Below, piece by piece: positions 1 through 7,367 of a stretch of 11,319 nucleotides of DNA. Source of the stretch: Euryarchaeota archaeon UBA346 (lineage in GTDB: Archaea > Thermoplasmatota > E2 > DHVEG-1); the NCBI GenBank assembly GCA_002496355.1, contig DAJP01000103.1:1-11319 (forward strand). Direction: 5' to 3'. The notes beneath the pieces are model-generated. The model saw only the letters and a program-made list of their open reading frames with translations, searched no databases and was not told the origin of the DNA. The position numbers were made by a program, and so were the translations under genes. The first letter of the stretch is position 1. Each line of letters opens with the position of its first letter.

Positions 1-164
1 TATATATTAACCATATTAGAAATCAGAAAACCGGTGAAAAAAACATCGATTGGACTATTTATACCGCCATGATCAGCGTTGTTATAATATATAATATCAT
101 GAATTAGATTCGATTAATTAGGAACATCGAATTCTAATTGGATAAAACAAATATCTGGCATGAA

Positions 165-240
165 TTAGCAAAGAAAAAAAGTTGTTCATTTTTAAAACAA
201 AGAAATAAAAGAGAAGTGGAGTGAAGGATCTTTCACTCCA
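165..240 (-). terminator. Hairpin plus T-rich terminator after the giant protein gene
   Basis: A perfect 9-bp inverted repeat, TGGAGTGAA (217-225) and TTCACTCCA (232-240) with a 6-nt loop, begins 16 nt after the stop codon. In the minus-strand direction it is followed by a T-rich stretch and a run of seven T (174-180). Archaeal termination depends mainly on the T tracts; the hairpin is an unusually clean addition. Confidence 0.65.
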
Positions 241-255
241 ATAGGTGGTTTTCCT

Positions 256-3200
256 CTACTGCTGCTTCTGTTGCAGGACCTGCACGTTATTATAGTACTG
301 AGTTTGGTAACCTGCTTCGTACGAGGTGACGACATCACTCATTTTTGAATTTCCAGCAGCATCATAGACGATACATTGTGATGTCTGTATCTTCCCATCT
401 ACTAAGAACTCGTACGGCTCGGTTGTAGCAGTCCCAACAAGGGCGTCATCAGCATAGAACTCGACAAGCACGATTCCGCTTACAAGGTCCTCAGCGGTCA
501 ACTCGAGCAACCATTTGTTCTTCAAGGCGTTCTGTGCTGTCGCGGTGTACTCAATGATTGTCGGTGCGGTCTTATCGATCTTAAAGCTGACGTTCTTTAC
601 TTCTTCGATGTTTGGCGGTATTGCTTTATCGTCGGAGTAGAAATAGACCGTATGCTCACCATCGGTGTTCACAATAATGGGCGTATCATAGACGGTCCAG
701 TCAGTGGCGTCATCGACTTTATAATAGGTGTGGTTGACACCCATCGGCCATTTATTACCACCAATGCCTTTGAATGATTTACCTGCGGGATCTGTCGCCG
801 TCAGCATCACCATGACATTTGAGACAAACCAGTTGTTCTGTCCGATGGTTCCGGAAACCTCCGCTGTGGTCTCTGGAGGAGTTGAATCAGGTGCTTGAAT
901 CACGAATGTCATTGTTTTCTTATCGTTGTTCGGAGAATCATCCCCCGGCAGTATCGTTTTCATTTCGACTTTGAATTCCCCTTCATCAGTATTTTCAAAG
1001 GTGACATCAGGGAAGATGACATCGGTTGACAACCCGCTGGATAGTACAGGTATCGTCGCATTCGACTCGTAGAACAGAATATCGTCGTCGCCTACGACTT
1101 TCCAGATTTTTGCGTTCACCAGGATATCGTATTCAGTAAAAGAACCATAATTATTCACGATACCAGCGACCGCATAGGTACCTGGGGGCCAGTTCCCGCT
1201 AGGTCCTGTAGGCTCGGTAATCTGAGAAACACCGGTGTCATGGATGTACGTCAACGTAATCCAATTGACCATTTCGTTATCGATTGGATTCCCATCAGAT
1301 ATCAACCCATAGTATTCCAATGAGAGATCATCCATGTAGACGCTGTTGCCGTATTCGCTTATACCAAGGAACCCAATGTACACCGAGGTTTCCTCTGCAT
1401 AGGCGGAGAAATCAAAGGTGTGTTCTTCCCAATGCGCAACAGAGGCGTAACGGTCGACAGAGCCGATCGTGTTCCAGGTTGATCCATCGGTGGAAAGTTG
1501 AACCTCTACACGGTCGTATGGAGGAGTTGAATATCCAGGATCGTGATACATCCACATCTTCGCTTGGATAGTAGAGGACTCAATACTTGAGAAGTCAATG
1601 GGGTTGGAGAGGTATAACCGAGCGCTGTTGCCGTTGTTGATATAATAGGAATCATACTGTGCCATATGTGTTCCACCAGGGGGGAGGACTCCACTGGGAT
1701 AGGAGCTCGTGGTGACAGCGTCCCATTCATTATCTGGATCTGAGCCGCTGACCATCACTTGTTGCCATCCGGCTGGTCCCCAATTGGTCGGTACCCAGTT
1801 CTCATTGAAGGTGGTGGTATATACCGTTATCAGCGTTCCGAGCTTTACATCGTCAATGTACCAATAATTAATGTTAAACGTATATCCACTGAAGGTGAAC
1901 CGTATCTGGAATATCGCAGATCCAATACCATTCGCGGTTGATAACGGAATAACAACGGTTGATGCAGGGATAGACGCGGTTGGTGAAACAGACCACACCG
2001 TACCCCAGGTTATCCCATCTGATGATGTTTCGACCTTCAATGTATATGGTGTCGTGTAATGGTTAACAGAGTGTTTAAAGGACAATGTCAACTCGGTATA
2101 GGCACTCGTATCGATCGAGCCTGAGACGAAACTGAAATTTCCCGTCATAGACGGAGAGTAGGAAAATTTCAGCTCCGGTGATGTCCCACCAGCGTTAACA
2201 GTTAAGCTCTGACTCCAATGAGTATCTCCCGACGGGGAGACCTGCCAACCCAATGGCCCCCAGCTTGGAGGCACCCAGTTCTCATTAAAAGTCGTCGTAT
2301 AAATTGTTACTAATGTTCCAAGTTTGACATCATCGATATACCAATAATTGATATTATTGCTGTATCCACTGAACGTGAACCGCATCTGGAACGTAGAGGA
2401 CCCAATACCCTCAATCGAGGACAATGGGATAGCAACCGTCGAAGCAGGAATATCAGCAGTCGGCGAAATCGACCAGACAGCACCCCACGCGCTACCATCT
2501 ATGGAGGTTTCAACCTTCAACGTGAACGGGTTCGCATACCAATCCACGTAATGTTTTAAAGACAGCGTCAAAGCGGTATAGGCACTTGTGTCGATAGGAC
2601 CGGAATAGAAACTCAGATTCGCGGTAACCACCGGTGAATAGGAGAATTTCAGCTCCGGTGATGTCCCACCAGCGTTAACAGTTAAGCTCTGACTCCAATG
2701 AGTATCTCCCGACGGGGAGACCTGCCAACCCAATGGCCCCCAGCTTGGAGGCACCCAGTTCTCATTAAAAGTCGTCGTAAAGATCGTCACCAACGTCCCA
2801 AGTTTCACATTGTCGATATACCAATAATTGATATTGTAGCTATATCCACTGAACGTGAACCGCATCTGGAACGTAGAGGACCCAATACCCTCAACCGAGG
2901 ACAATGGGATAGCAACCGTCGAAGCAGGAATATCAGCAGTCGGCGAAATCGACCAGACAGCACCCCACGCGCTACCATCTATGGAGGTTTCAACCTTCAA
3001 TGTAAACGGGTTCGTAGACCAATCTACATAATGTTTGAAGGATAAGGTTAAGGCAGTATAAGCACTCGTGTCAATTAGTCCGCTGACGAGGCTGATGTTA
3101 CCTGTTACCGCGGGAGAGTAATAGAATCGCGCTTCCGGTGCTGCGCCTCCTGCGTTTGCTGAACTGACGACACTCCAATGGGTGTCACCGGTGGGTGTCA

Positions 3201-6200
3201 CTTGCCAGCCGAGGGGACCCCAGGTTGCGGGAACATAATTTGTTGCGAAGTTTTCCATGTATCCCACGCCCTCGAAGTTCTGTGTATAAATGGAGGTAGC
3301 CCCGGACTTGATCTTGAAATCGTCCACGTACCAATACATCCCGTTATTATCCATATATTGGAAGCGGACCTTGACACTAGATTGCCCTGCAGCCCATGAG
3401 GAGATGTTAAAGGTGCGTACCGCGGGACCGTCACTAGCTGCGTTGTAATACGCAATGACATAGGGGAAGGTTACACCACCATCCGTGCTTCCATTGACAA
3501 ATCCCTTAGAGATCGCACTGTAACGGTAGAAGTAATGCCAGAACTCAAGGGTGACCGTCGTCAATGCAGAGCAGTCGATACTGGGGCTGATTAACCACTC
3601 ATTTTGGGTTTCTGTCGGTGAATAATAGACCCGTGCGAATTGACCCTGGGCAGGATACGAAGTTGTCGAGTACCGATGCCAGTCATTATTATCCCAGACC
3701 TGTGGTGATTGTGACCCATAGTTTGCAATCGCCCACCCTGTTGGGGGGTTGTTCCCATAGAGCCCCCAGATGGCTCCAACGAAAAAGTCATCGAAGTAGA
3801 AGTAGTCCGTGAGGGTGGCATCAGCAGTGCTGGTAAAGCGGAACGCGATTTTAACGTTGGCTTGACCCGCTGCCCATGAGGTGATATATCTGTTTTCTGC
3901 GGTGCTAGATGTTGCTGTATAGTTGACGATATAAATCGGCCATGTCGCACCACCATCGATACTACCACGGACCTGACCAGTGGAATCTCCACCAGTGGTT
4001 GCCCGGTAGAAGTATTTCGTGAACTGGAGCGAGACGTTGGTCAACGCGGAACAGTCAATTGTTTTACTGATAATCCATTCATCCTGGGCTTGTGCATTAG
4101 ACCCTGATTCATTGACCTTGGGGTACACCGTTGTTCCTGACTGATACATCCACCATTTCCCAGTAGGGTTGGTTATTTGCGTGGTCCAACCGGTTGGAAG
4201 TGCATAATAACCTGCGACGTAATTATTGAAGAATTCAGAGACGACCGGCACTTCATTCCCAATCCAGAAACCGTCGAAGTAGAAATAATCAGTAAGGTTG
4301 CTATCAGCGGTGCTGACGAACCGGTACCCGATCTGCACCGAAGGTTGATTAGCCGCCCAAGCAGAGATATCAATATCCTCACTATACGACACACCACCGG
4401 TCGCCGTATACGTCTTAATAAGAGTCGGCCACGACACACCACCATCAATACTACCAACAACCTCAACATAGGAATCACCATTTGAGGCCGCCCTATAGAA
4501 ATACGCCGAGTATTGAAGCTTCACCACCGTCAAACCAACCAGATTGAACACCGGTGATGTCAGGAACTCATTCTGAGCCAGATTCAACGAACCAGTTTCC
4601 TGACATTTTGATGTATGTGTTGAACCTGTTCCATACACAAACCATGTCGACCCTGGATTTGACTGTGTCACGGTCCACCCAGCAGGGATATTGTAATAAC
4701 CCGCGGAGTAGCTACTAAAGCTCTCTGTCGCAACAGAGACATCGTTTCCAATCCAGAAATTATCAAAGTAGAAATAATCAGTAAGGTTACTGTCTGCGTC
4801 ACTGACGAATCGATATCCGATGGTGACACTTGGTTGATTTGCTGCCCATGCGGAGATATCGATGTTTTCAGAATAACTCACTCCGCCGGTGGCAGTATAG
4901 GTCGTAATGAGCTGCGGCCAGGACACCCCGTTATCGAGACTTCCAACGACCTCCACGTAGGAGTCGCCATTGCTGATTGCTCGGTAGAAATACGCAGAGT
5001 ACTGGAGTTTTATCGTGTTCATCCCATTAAGATTATACGATGGTGAGGTGAGTAACTCATTTTGAGCAAGATTTAGTGACCCAACCTCATCACATTTCGA
5101 TGTGTGGGTCGTACCTGTTCCATACACAAACCATGTTGAAGCAGGATTTGACTGTGTCACGGTCCACCCTGCGGGAAACTCGTAATGACCGGCGATATAG
5201 GACTCAAAGCCTTCTGAACCAATGGTGTTGAATCCACCAAGTGATGCGGTCGCAGTTACTCGATAGTCAAGGTCAAAACCAAGGGTGATATCAGAGGGGG
5301 TCCAGTCTGGGAATACCACGTTTGTGGTTTCTCCAGCATCTAAGTCCACCGGTATTGTTTCATCATATTCTTGAATGAAATCAACCATGTAAACCTTCAC
5401 ATTATCGACTTCATAATACCAATCCCAGCTATCTGCGAAATAATGGAAACGGATTTGGACGTTGGCGTTCCCGCAATACGGTGAGATATCAAATTGGACA
5501 TCCTCACCAGGACCAGACGGACTATGATCGGTTGTCCAGTGTTGAAGATTCGTCCAGGTTGCACCACCATCTATGCTGATATCGACATCTGCATAATCAC
5601 CGCTCAGCGAATTGAATGCGGCCGTATATGAAAAAATCGCACTAGAAACGGTGGATAGATCCATTGATGGTGAAATCAACGCGCAATCCATCGGCCAAGG
5701 TCCACTTGAACCAATATCGTCTGCATCAGCATCAGCACAGTATCCTGATCCACCAGCATAGTTCGGTCGTGCATCAACTGTTTGATCATTTCTCACCCAA
5801 CCATGGTTCTGTATGATTTGATTGGTCCATCCTGTTGGCGGGAACGTCCCTTCAAAATACTCTTCTAAGTATAAGGTGTACTGAGCTTTCTCTATAAGCA
5901 TGTTGACATCGACAGCCTCGTCATTTTGTCCATTGTTCGCCAAAACAACCTCCGGTGTCTTTGTCTCCGCTTGCCCATCGGTCGGTGATACAATCTGTGT
6001 GATTGCCACATCATGGAAGTACCCGAAATGTAATGTGAATGGTGCATTAAGGTAGTTATCAGCTGGTGTTGCATCACCTCCTAATGTTACTAGTGCTTCA
6101 GCCAGATAATCAATGTCGACATTCTCTTGTACATTCATATCCCCCGGAGTCCAGGATGGCATGATTACCTGGACAGTGCTTCCAGAAACGATATCGAGGT

Positions 6201-7113
6201 ATTGAGTTTGGTCGTATTCATTGATCCATGAGCTTGAGGTGATACCAACATCATCGATGAACCATCCGGGATACTGCACCGAGGTATCAGATCCAAAATG
6301 GAAACGAATCTTCACTTCCTGTCCGCTATAGGCACTCAAATCAACGGTTTCTTCCTCCCAATATTTCTGGACATGACCGGTCCAAATCGGCTCAGGATAC
6401 AAGGGGTTTGCCGTGTTGGCAGTCCCTGTATACCCGCCCGCGGGTGTCAGAACAGTCCAAGTTGATCCCCCATCGGTTGATATTTTAATATTACAACCAT
6501 CATAGGATGCCTCCGTATCATACCAGTGCCAGAATCCGAGTTCCGCGTACGGTGGTACAACGAACAAAGGCGTATCTAACTTATTGTTACATGAAGCAGG
6601 ATAATTCGCATCAAGGTCAGTTCCCCATACCTTCACACCAGAATGAGCACCGCTAGGACCTGTGGATTGAGTCGGTGTCCCCCATTCCCAGACAACTGAG
6701 GGTGTACCAGATCCAACATATCCTCCGTTCGTCGCTTCGAAATTCTCAATGGTTCCACTCACTTCACGTTTCCCAATGATTACATTCAATGGCACATTGT
6801 ACTCATCGGTATCACCAACATTTGTGACTGTCACGAGTGGTGCGATCGAGCCAGCGTTGCCACTACTTGGTGCATCGATGCTTTCAATCACCAAATCATG
6901 GTCCGCTCTTGTTTGAGCAAGAGGTAAAGAATATGACGGATCTTCTATGTTTGTAGCCTCAGAGGCTTGTGTTGTTTCATTTGATATGGTTGACTTTTGT
7001 GCGATACCTGCTGATGCCGCACTACCGAAAAAAAGTGCAGCAACCAGTAATGTAGTCAACAGATATAGTGTTTGTACTAGCCTTCTCTTCCAAAAATTAG
7101 TTTGTATTTTCAT
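256..7113 (-). CDS. Giant secreted multidomain adhesin-like protein: CARDB domains and ten jelly-roll modules (2285 aa)
   Basis: Probably an extracellular adhesive or matrix protein; no catalytic motif is visible. I chose the ATG at 7113 (MKIQTNFWKRR) because a GGGGGA motif lies 7 nt upstream; an in-frame TTG at 7128 would add five residues but overlaps that motif. Residues 1-35 form a signal peptide with basic N-terminus, hydrophobic core (12-29) and ASA cleavage site. Then come a CARDB-type domain (about 60-120, resuming 295-370) interrupted by jelly-roll 1 (122-293), and a second CARDB (about 375-415, resuming 577-627) interrupted by jelly-roll 2 (416-574). Jelly-rolls 3-10 follow, starting near residues 633, 797, 958, 1117, 1278, 1444, 1604 and 1764. 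CARDB 2 then seems to finish at 1940, followed by an uninterrupted CARDB (1957-2070), an OmpL47-like Ig domain (2076-2176) and another Ig-like domain (2177-2265). Jelly-rolls typically end in a Y-[FIVM]-D-[DNG]-[FV] strand (WYIDDVKLG, YFYFDDF). The modules resemble MAM and cleaved-adhesin families. The C-terminus is Gln-rich with no membrane anchor. Reading frame is certain; function is inferred. Confidence 0.9.
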   Translation of the reverse strand: MKIQTNFWKRRLVQTLYLLTTLLVAALFFGSAASAGIAQKSTISNETTQASEATNIEDPSYSLPLAQTRADHDLVIESIDAPSSGNAGSIAPLVTVTNVGDTDEYNVPLNVIIGKREVSGTIENFEATNGGYVGSGTPSVVWEWGTPTQSTGPSGAHSGVKVWGTDLDANYPASCNNKLDTPLFVVPPYAELGFWHWYDTEASYDGCNIKISTDGGSTWTVLTPAGGYTGTANTANPLYPEPIWTGHVQKYWEEETVDLSAYSGQEVKIRFHFGSDTSVQYPGWFIDDVGITSSSWINEYDQTQYLDIVSGSTVQVIMPSWTPGDMNVQENVDIDYLAEALVTLGGDATPADNYLNAPFTLHFGYFHDVAITQIVSPTDGQAETKTPEVVLANNGQNDEAVDVNMLIEKAQYTLYLEEYFEGTFPPTGWTNQIIQNHGWVRNDQTVDARPNYAGGSGYCADADADDIGSSGPWPMDCALISPSMDLSTVSSAIFSYTAAFNSLSGDYADVDISIDGGATWTNLQHWTTDHSPSGPGEDVQFDISPYCGNANVQIRFHYFADSWDWYYEVDNVKVYMVDFIQEYDETIPVDLDAGETTNVVFPDWTPSDITLGFDLDYRVTATASLGGFNTIGSEGFESYIAGHYEFPAGWTVTQSNPASTWFVYGTGTTHTSKCDEVGSLNLAQNELLTSPSYNLNGMNTIKLQYSAYFYRAISNGDSYVEVVGSLDNGVSWPQLITTYTATGGVSYSENIDISAWAANQPSVTIGYRFVSDADSNLTDYFYFDNFWIGNDVSVATESFSSYSAGYYNIPAGWTVTQSNPGSTWFVYGTGSTHTSKCQETGSLNLAQNEFLTSPVFNLVGLTVVKLQYSAYFYRAASNGDSYVEVVGSIDGGVSWPTLIKTYTATGGVSYSEDIDISAWAANQPSVQIGYRFVSTADSNLTDYFYFDGFWIGNEVPVVSEFFNNYVAGYYALPTGWTTQITNPTGKWWMYQSGTTVYPKVNESGSNAQAQDEWIISKTIDCSALTNVSLQFTKYFYRATTGGDSTGQVRGSIDGGATWPIYIVNYTATSSTAENRYITSWAAGQANVKIAFRFTSTADATLTDYFYFDDFFVGAIWGLYGNNPPTGWAIANYGSQSPQVWDNNDWHRYSTTSYPAQGQFARVYYSPTETQNEWLISPSIDCSALTTVTLEFWHYFYRYSAISKGFVNGSTDGGVTFPYVIAYYNAASDGPAVRTFNISSWAAGQSSVKVRFQYMDNNGMYWYVDDFKIKSGATSIYTQNFEGVGYMENFATNYVPATWGPLGWQVTPTGDTHWSVVSSANAGGAAPEARFYYSPAVTGNISLVSGLIDTSAYTALTLSFKHYVDWSTNPFTLKVETSIDGSAWGAVWSISPTADIPASTVAIPLSSVEGIGSSTFQMRFTFSGYSYNINYWYIDNVKLGTLVTIFTTTFNENWVPPSWGPLGWQVSPSGDTHWSQSLTVNAGGTSPELKFSYSPVVTANLSFYSGPIDTSAYTALTLSLKHYVDWYANPFTLKVETSIDGSAWGAVWSISPTADIPASTVAIPLSSIEGIGSSTFQMRFTFSGYSNNINYWYIDDVKLGTLVTIYTTTFNENWVPPSWGPLGWQVSPSGDTHWSQSLTVNAGGTSPELKFSYSPSMTGNFSFVSGSIDTSAYTELTLSFKHSVNHYTTPYTLKVETSSDGITWGTVWSVSPTASIPASTVVIPLSTANGIGSAIFQIRFTFSGYTFNINYWYIDDVKLGTLITVYTTTFNENWVPTNWGPAGWQQVMVSGSDPDNEWDAVTTSSYPSGVLPPGGTHMAQYDSYYINNGNSARLYLSNPIDFSSIESSTIQAKMWMYHDPGYSTPPYDRVEVQLSTDGSTWNTIGSVDRYASVAHWEEHTFDFSAYAEETSVYIGFLGISEYGNSVYMDDLSLEYYGLISDGNPIDNEMVNWITLTYIHDTGVSQITEPTGPSGNWPPGTYAVAGIVNNYGSFTEYDILVNAKIWKVVGDDDILFYESNATIPVLSSGLSTDVIFPDVTFENTDEGEFKVEMKTILPGDDSPNNDKKTMTFVIQAPDSTPPETTAEVSGTIGQNNWFVSNVMVMLTATDPAGKSFKGIGGNKWPMGVNHTYYKVDDATDWTVYDTPIIVNTDGEHTVYFYSDDKAIPPNIEEVKNVSFKIDKTAPTIIEYTATAQNALKNKWLLELTAEDLVSGIVLVEFYADDALVGTATTEPYEFLVDGKIQTSQCIVYDAAGNSKMSDVVTSYEAGYQTQYYNNVQVLQQKQQ
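2165..2299 (-). repeat. 135-bp block perfectly identical to 2645-2779
   Basis: Read base by base, this block matches the block 480 bp further right with no mismatch, including all third codon positions. It encodes the N-terminal part of jelly-roll 9, from the Val of FNENWVPPSW-type sequence through GWQVSPSGDTHW to the ELKF strand. Identity stops abruptly on both sides: a G/A difference at 2164 versus 2644 and several differences from 2300 versus 2780. Confidence 0.93.
2416..2520 (-). repeat. 105-bp block identical to 2896-3000
   Basis: The C-terminal part of jelly-roll 8 (VETSIDGSAWGAVWSISP onward) matches jelly-roll 7 without mismatch over 105 bp, and over a further 52 bp (2363-2414 versus 2843-2894) beyond a single difference at 2415 versus 2895. 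The equivalent part of jelly-roll 9 (1936-2040) is clearly diverged. Module 8 is therefore a mosaic: N-terminal part like 9, C-terminal part like 7. Confidence 0.9.
2645..2779 (-). repeat. 135-bp block perfectly identical to 2165-2299
   Basis: Partner of the block at 2165-2299; it encodes the N-terminal part of jelly-roll 8. The corresponding part of jelly-roll 7 (about 3125-3260) encodes a similar protein segment but has clearly different DNA, so the identity is specific to the 8/9 pair here. Confidence 0.93.
2896..3000 (-). repeat. 105-bp block identical to 2416-2520
   Basis: Partner block in jelly-roll 7. The neighbouring stretch 3001-3120 differs markedly from 2521-2640, so identity is confined to this patch and the adjoining 2843-2894. 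Confidence 0.9.
4253..5215 (-). repeat. Tandem 489-bp repeats encoding jelly-rolls 3 and 4
   Basis: Two adjacent modules (about 4742-5215 and 4253-4726) are offset by 489 bp (163 residues). They share PAGWTVTQSNP, STWFVYGTG, THTSKC, SLNLAQNE, KLQYSAYFYRA, DSYVEVVGS, TYTATGGVSYSE, DISAWAANQPSV and NLTDYFYFD. Protein identity is very high but the DNA differs at many third codon positions, so this duplication is older than the patches in the 480-bp array. Jelly-roll 5 (about 3773-4240) is a more diverged relative. Confidence 0.88.
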
Positions 7114-7120
7114 TATCGAT

Positions 7121-7126
7121 TCCCCC
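7121..7126 (-). promoter_or_regulatory. Ribosome binding site of the giant protein gene
   Basis: On the minus strand the sequence reads GGGGGA followed by 7 nt and ATG. It can pair, partly by G-U wobble, with the CCUCC at the 3' end of archaeal 16S rRNA. It favours the ATG at 7113 over the in-frame TTG at 7128, which would overlap the motif. Confidence 0.6.
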
Positions 7127-7169
7127 AACGAATTAATAAATATATCTTATACTCCTTAATATATGTTTC

Positions 7170-7177
7170 TTTAAATA
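7170..7177 (-). promoter_or_regulatory. Putative TATA box for the giant protein gene
   Basis: TATTTAAA on the minus strand lies 57-64 nt upstream of the ATG, nearly the same distance as the TATA box of the C25 gene, implying a leader of about 30-35 nt. A second AT-rich candidate (CATATATTAA, 7156-7165) lies closer. The region is AT-rich throughout, so the exact element is uncertain. Confidence 0.45.
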
Positions 7178-7335
7178 ATAAATAATAACGATTATCTAAA
7201 ATAATAGCAAAAAACACGACTTCAACAAGAATATACAAATTCAAGAAGAACATAATTTATTTGATATGTGCCATTCTTGTATTGAATAATCAATATTATT
7301 AAAATTCTGCAGATTTAATAAAATTATTACACAGG

Positions 7336-7356
7336 AAAACAAAAAAAGAAAAAAAA
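7336..7356 (-). terminator. Poly-T terminator after the C25 peptidase gene
   Basis: Starting 11 nt past the TAA at 7368-7370, the minus strand has runs of 8, 7 and 4 T separated by single bases. This is a typical archaeal intrinsic terminator. No strong hairpin precedes it. Confidence 0.7.
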
Positions 7357-7367
7357 GGAGATAGGGT

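Larger units (their letters stand above)
1824..3285 (-). repeat. Tandem 480-bp repeats encoding jelly-rolls 7, 8 and 9
   Basis: Three consecutive jelly-roll modules (about 2784-3285, 2304-2783 and 1824-2303) repeat with a period of 480 bp, or 160 residues. Each carries WGPLGWQV, GDTHWS, a TLKVETS strand, an IPASTV segment, FTFSGY and NINYWYID. The period is exact over the last two units with no indel. DNA identity is patchy: 2645-2779 is identical to 2165-2299, and 2896-3000 is identical to 2416-2520, while the stretches between are visibly diverged. Confidence 0.92.
1297..5232 (-). other. Eight-module jelly-roll array apparently inserted into a CARDB domain
   Basis: The sequence before this segment ends DYRVTATASLGG and the sequence after it begins DGNPIDNEMVNWITLTYIHD. 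Joined, they match the uninterrupted stretch of the first CARDB, DYLAEALVTLGG-DATPADNYLNAPFTLHFGYFHD, with the same spacing and the same lead-in to the next domain (VAITQI versus VSQI). The intervening 3,936 bp (about residues 628-1939) hold jelly-rolls 3-10. I infer that the array was inserted into, and expanded within, the last loop of CARDB 2. Confidence 0.72.

Noticed and set aside
3591..3992. A 133-codon minus-strand open frame inside the giant gene
   Set aside because: It overlaps the true frame in jelly-roll modules 5 and 6; its translation is low-complexity and Arg/Met/Ser-rich with no recognisable fold.
1284..5046. Numerous open frames of 60-115 codons antisense to the giant gene, for example at 2698-3045 and 4177-4485 on the plus strand
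   Set aside because: They lie wholly inside the long coding frame, have no ribosome binding site or domain, and recur at repeat positions because the repeats themselves recur. They are frame shadows.
1824..5215. Possible CRISPR array or mobile-element repeats
   Set aside because: The repeats are 480-489 bp, in frame and encode protein modules; there are no spacers, terminal inverted repeats or transposase.
7114..7128. TTG start at 7128 adding five residues to the giant protein
   Set aside because: The TTG directly abuts and overlaps the GGGGGA motif that is correctly spaced for the ATG at 7113, and a typical signal peptide begins at that ATG.
7225..7300. Short inverted repeats (ACAAGAAT at 7225-7232 with ATTCTTGT at 7273-7280; AATAAT/ATTATT at 7285-7300)
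   Set aside because: Eight and six bp of AT-rich pairing is expected by chance in such a region; no riboswitch-like or small-RNA structure is apparent.
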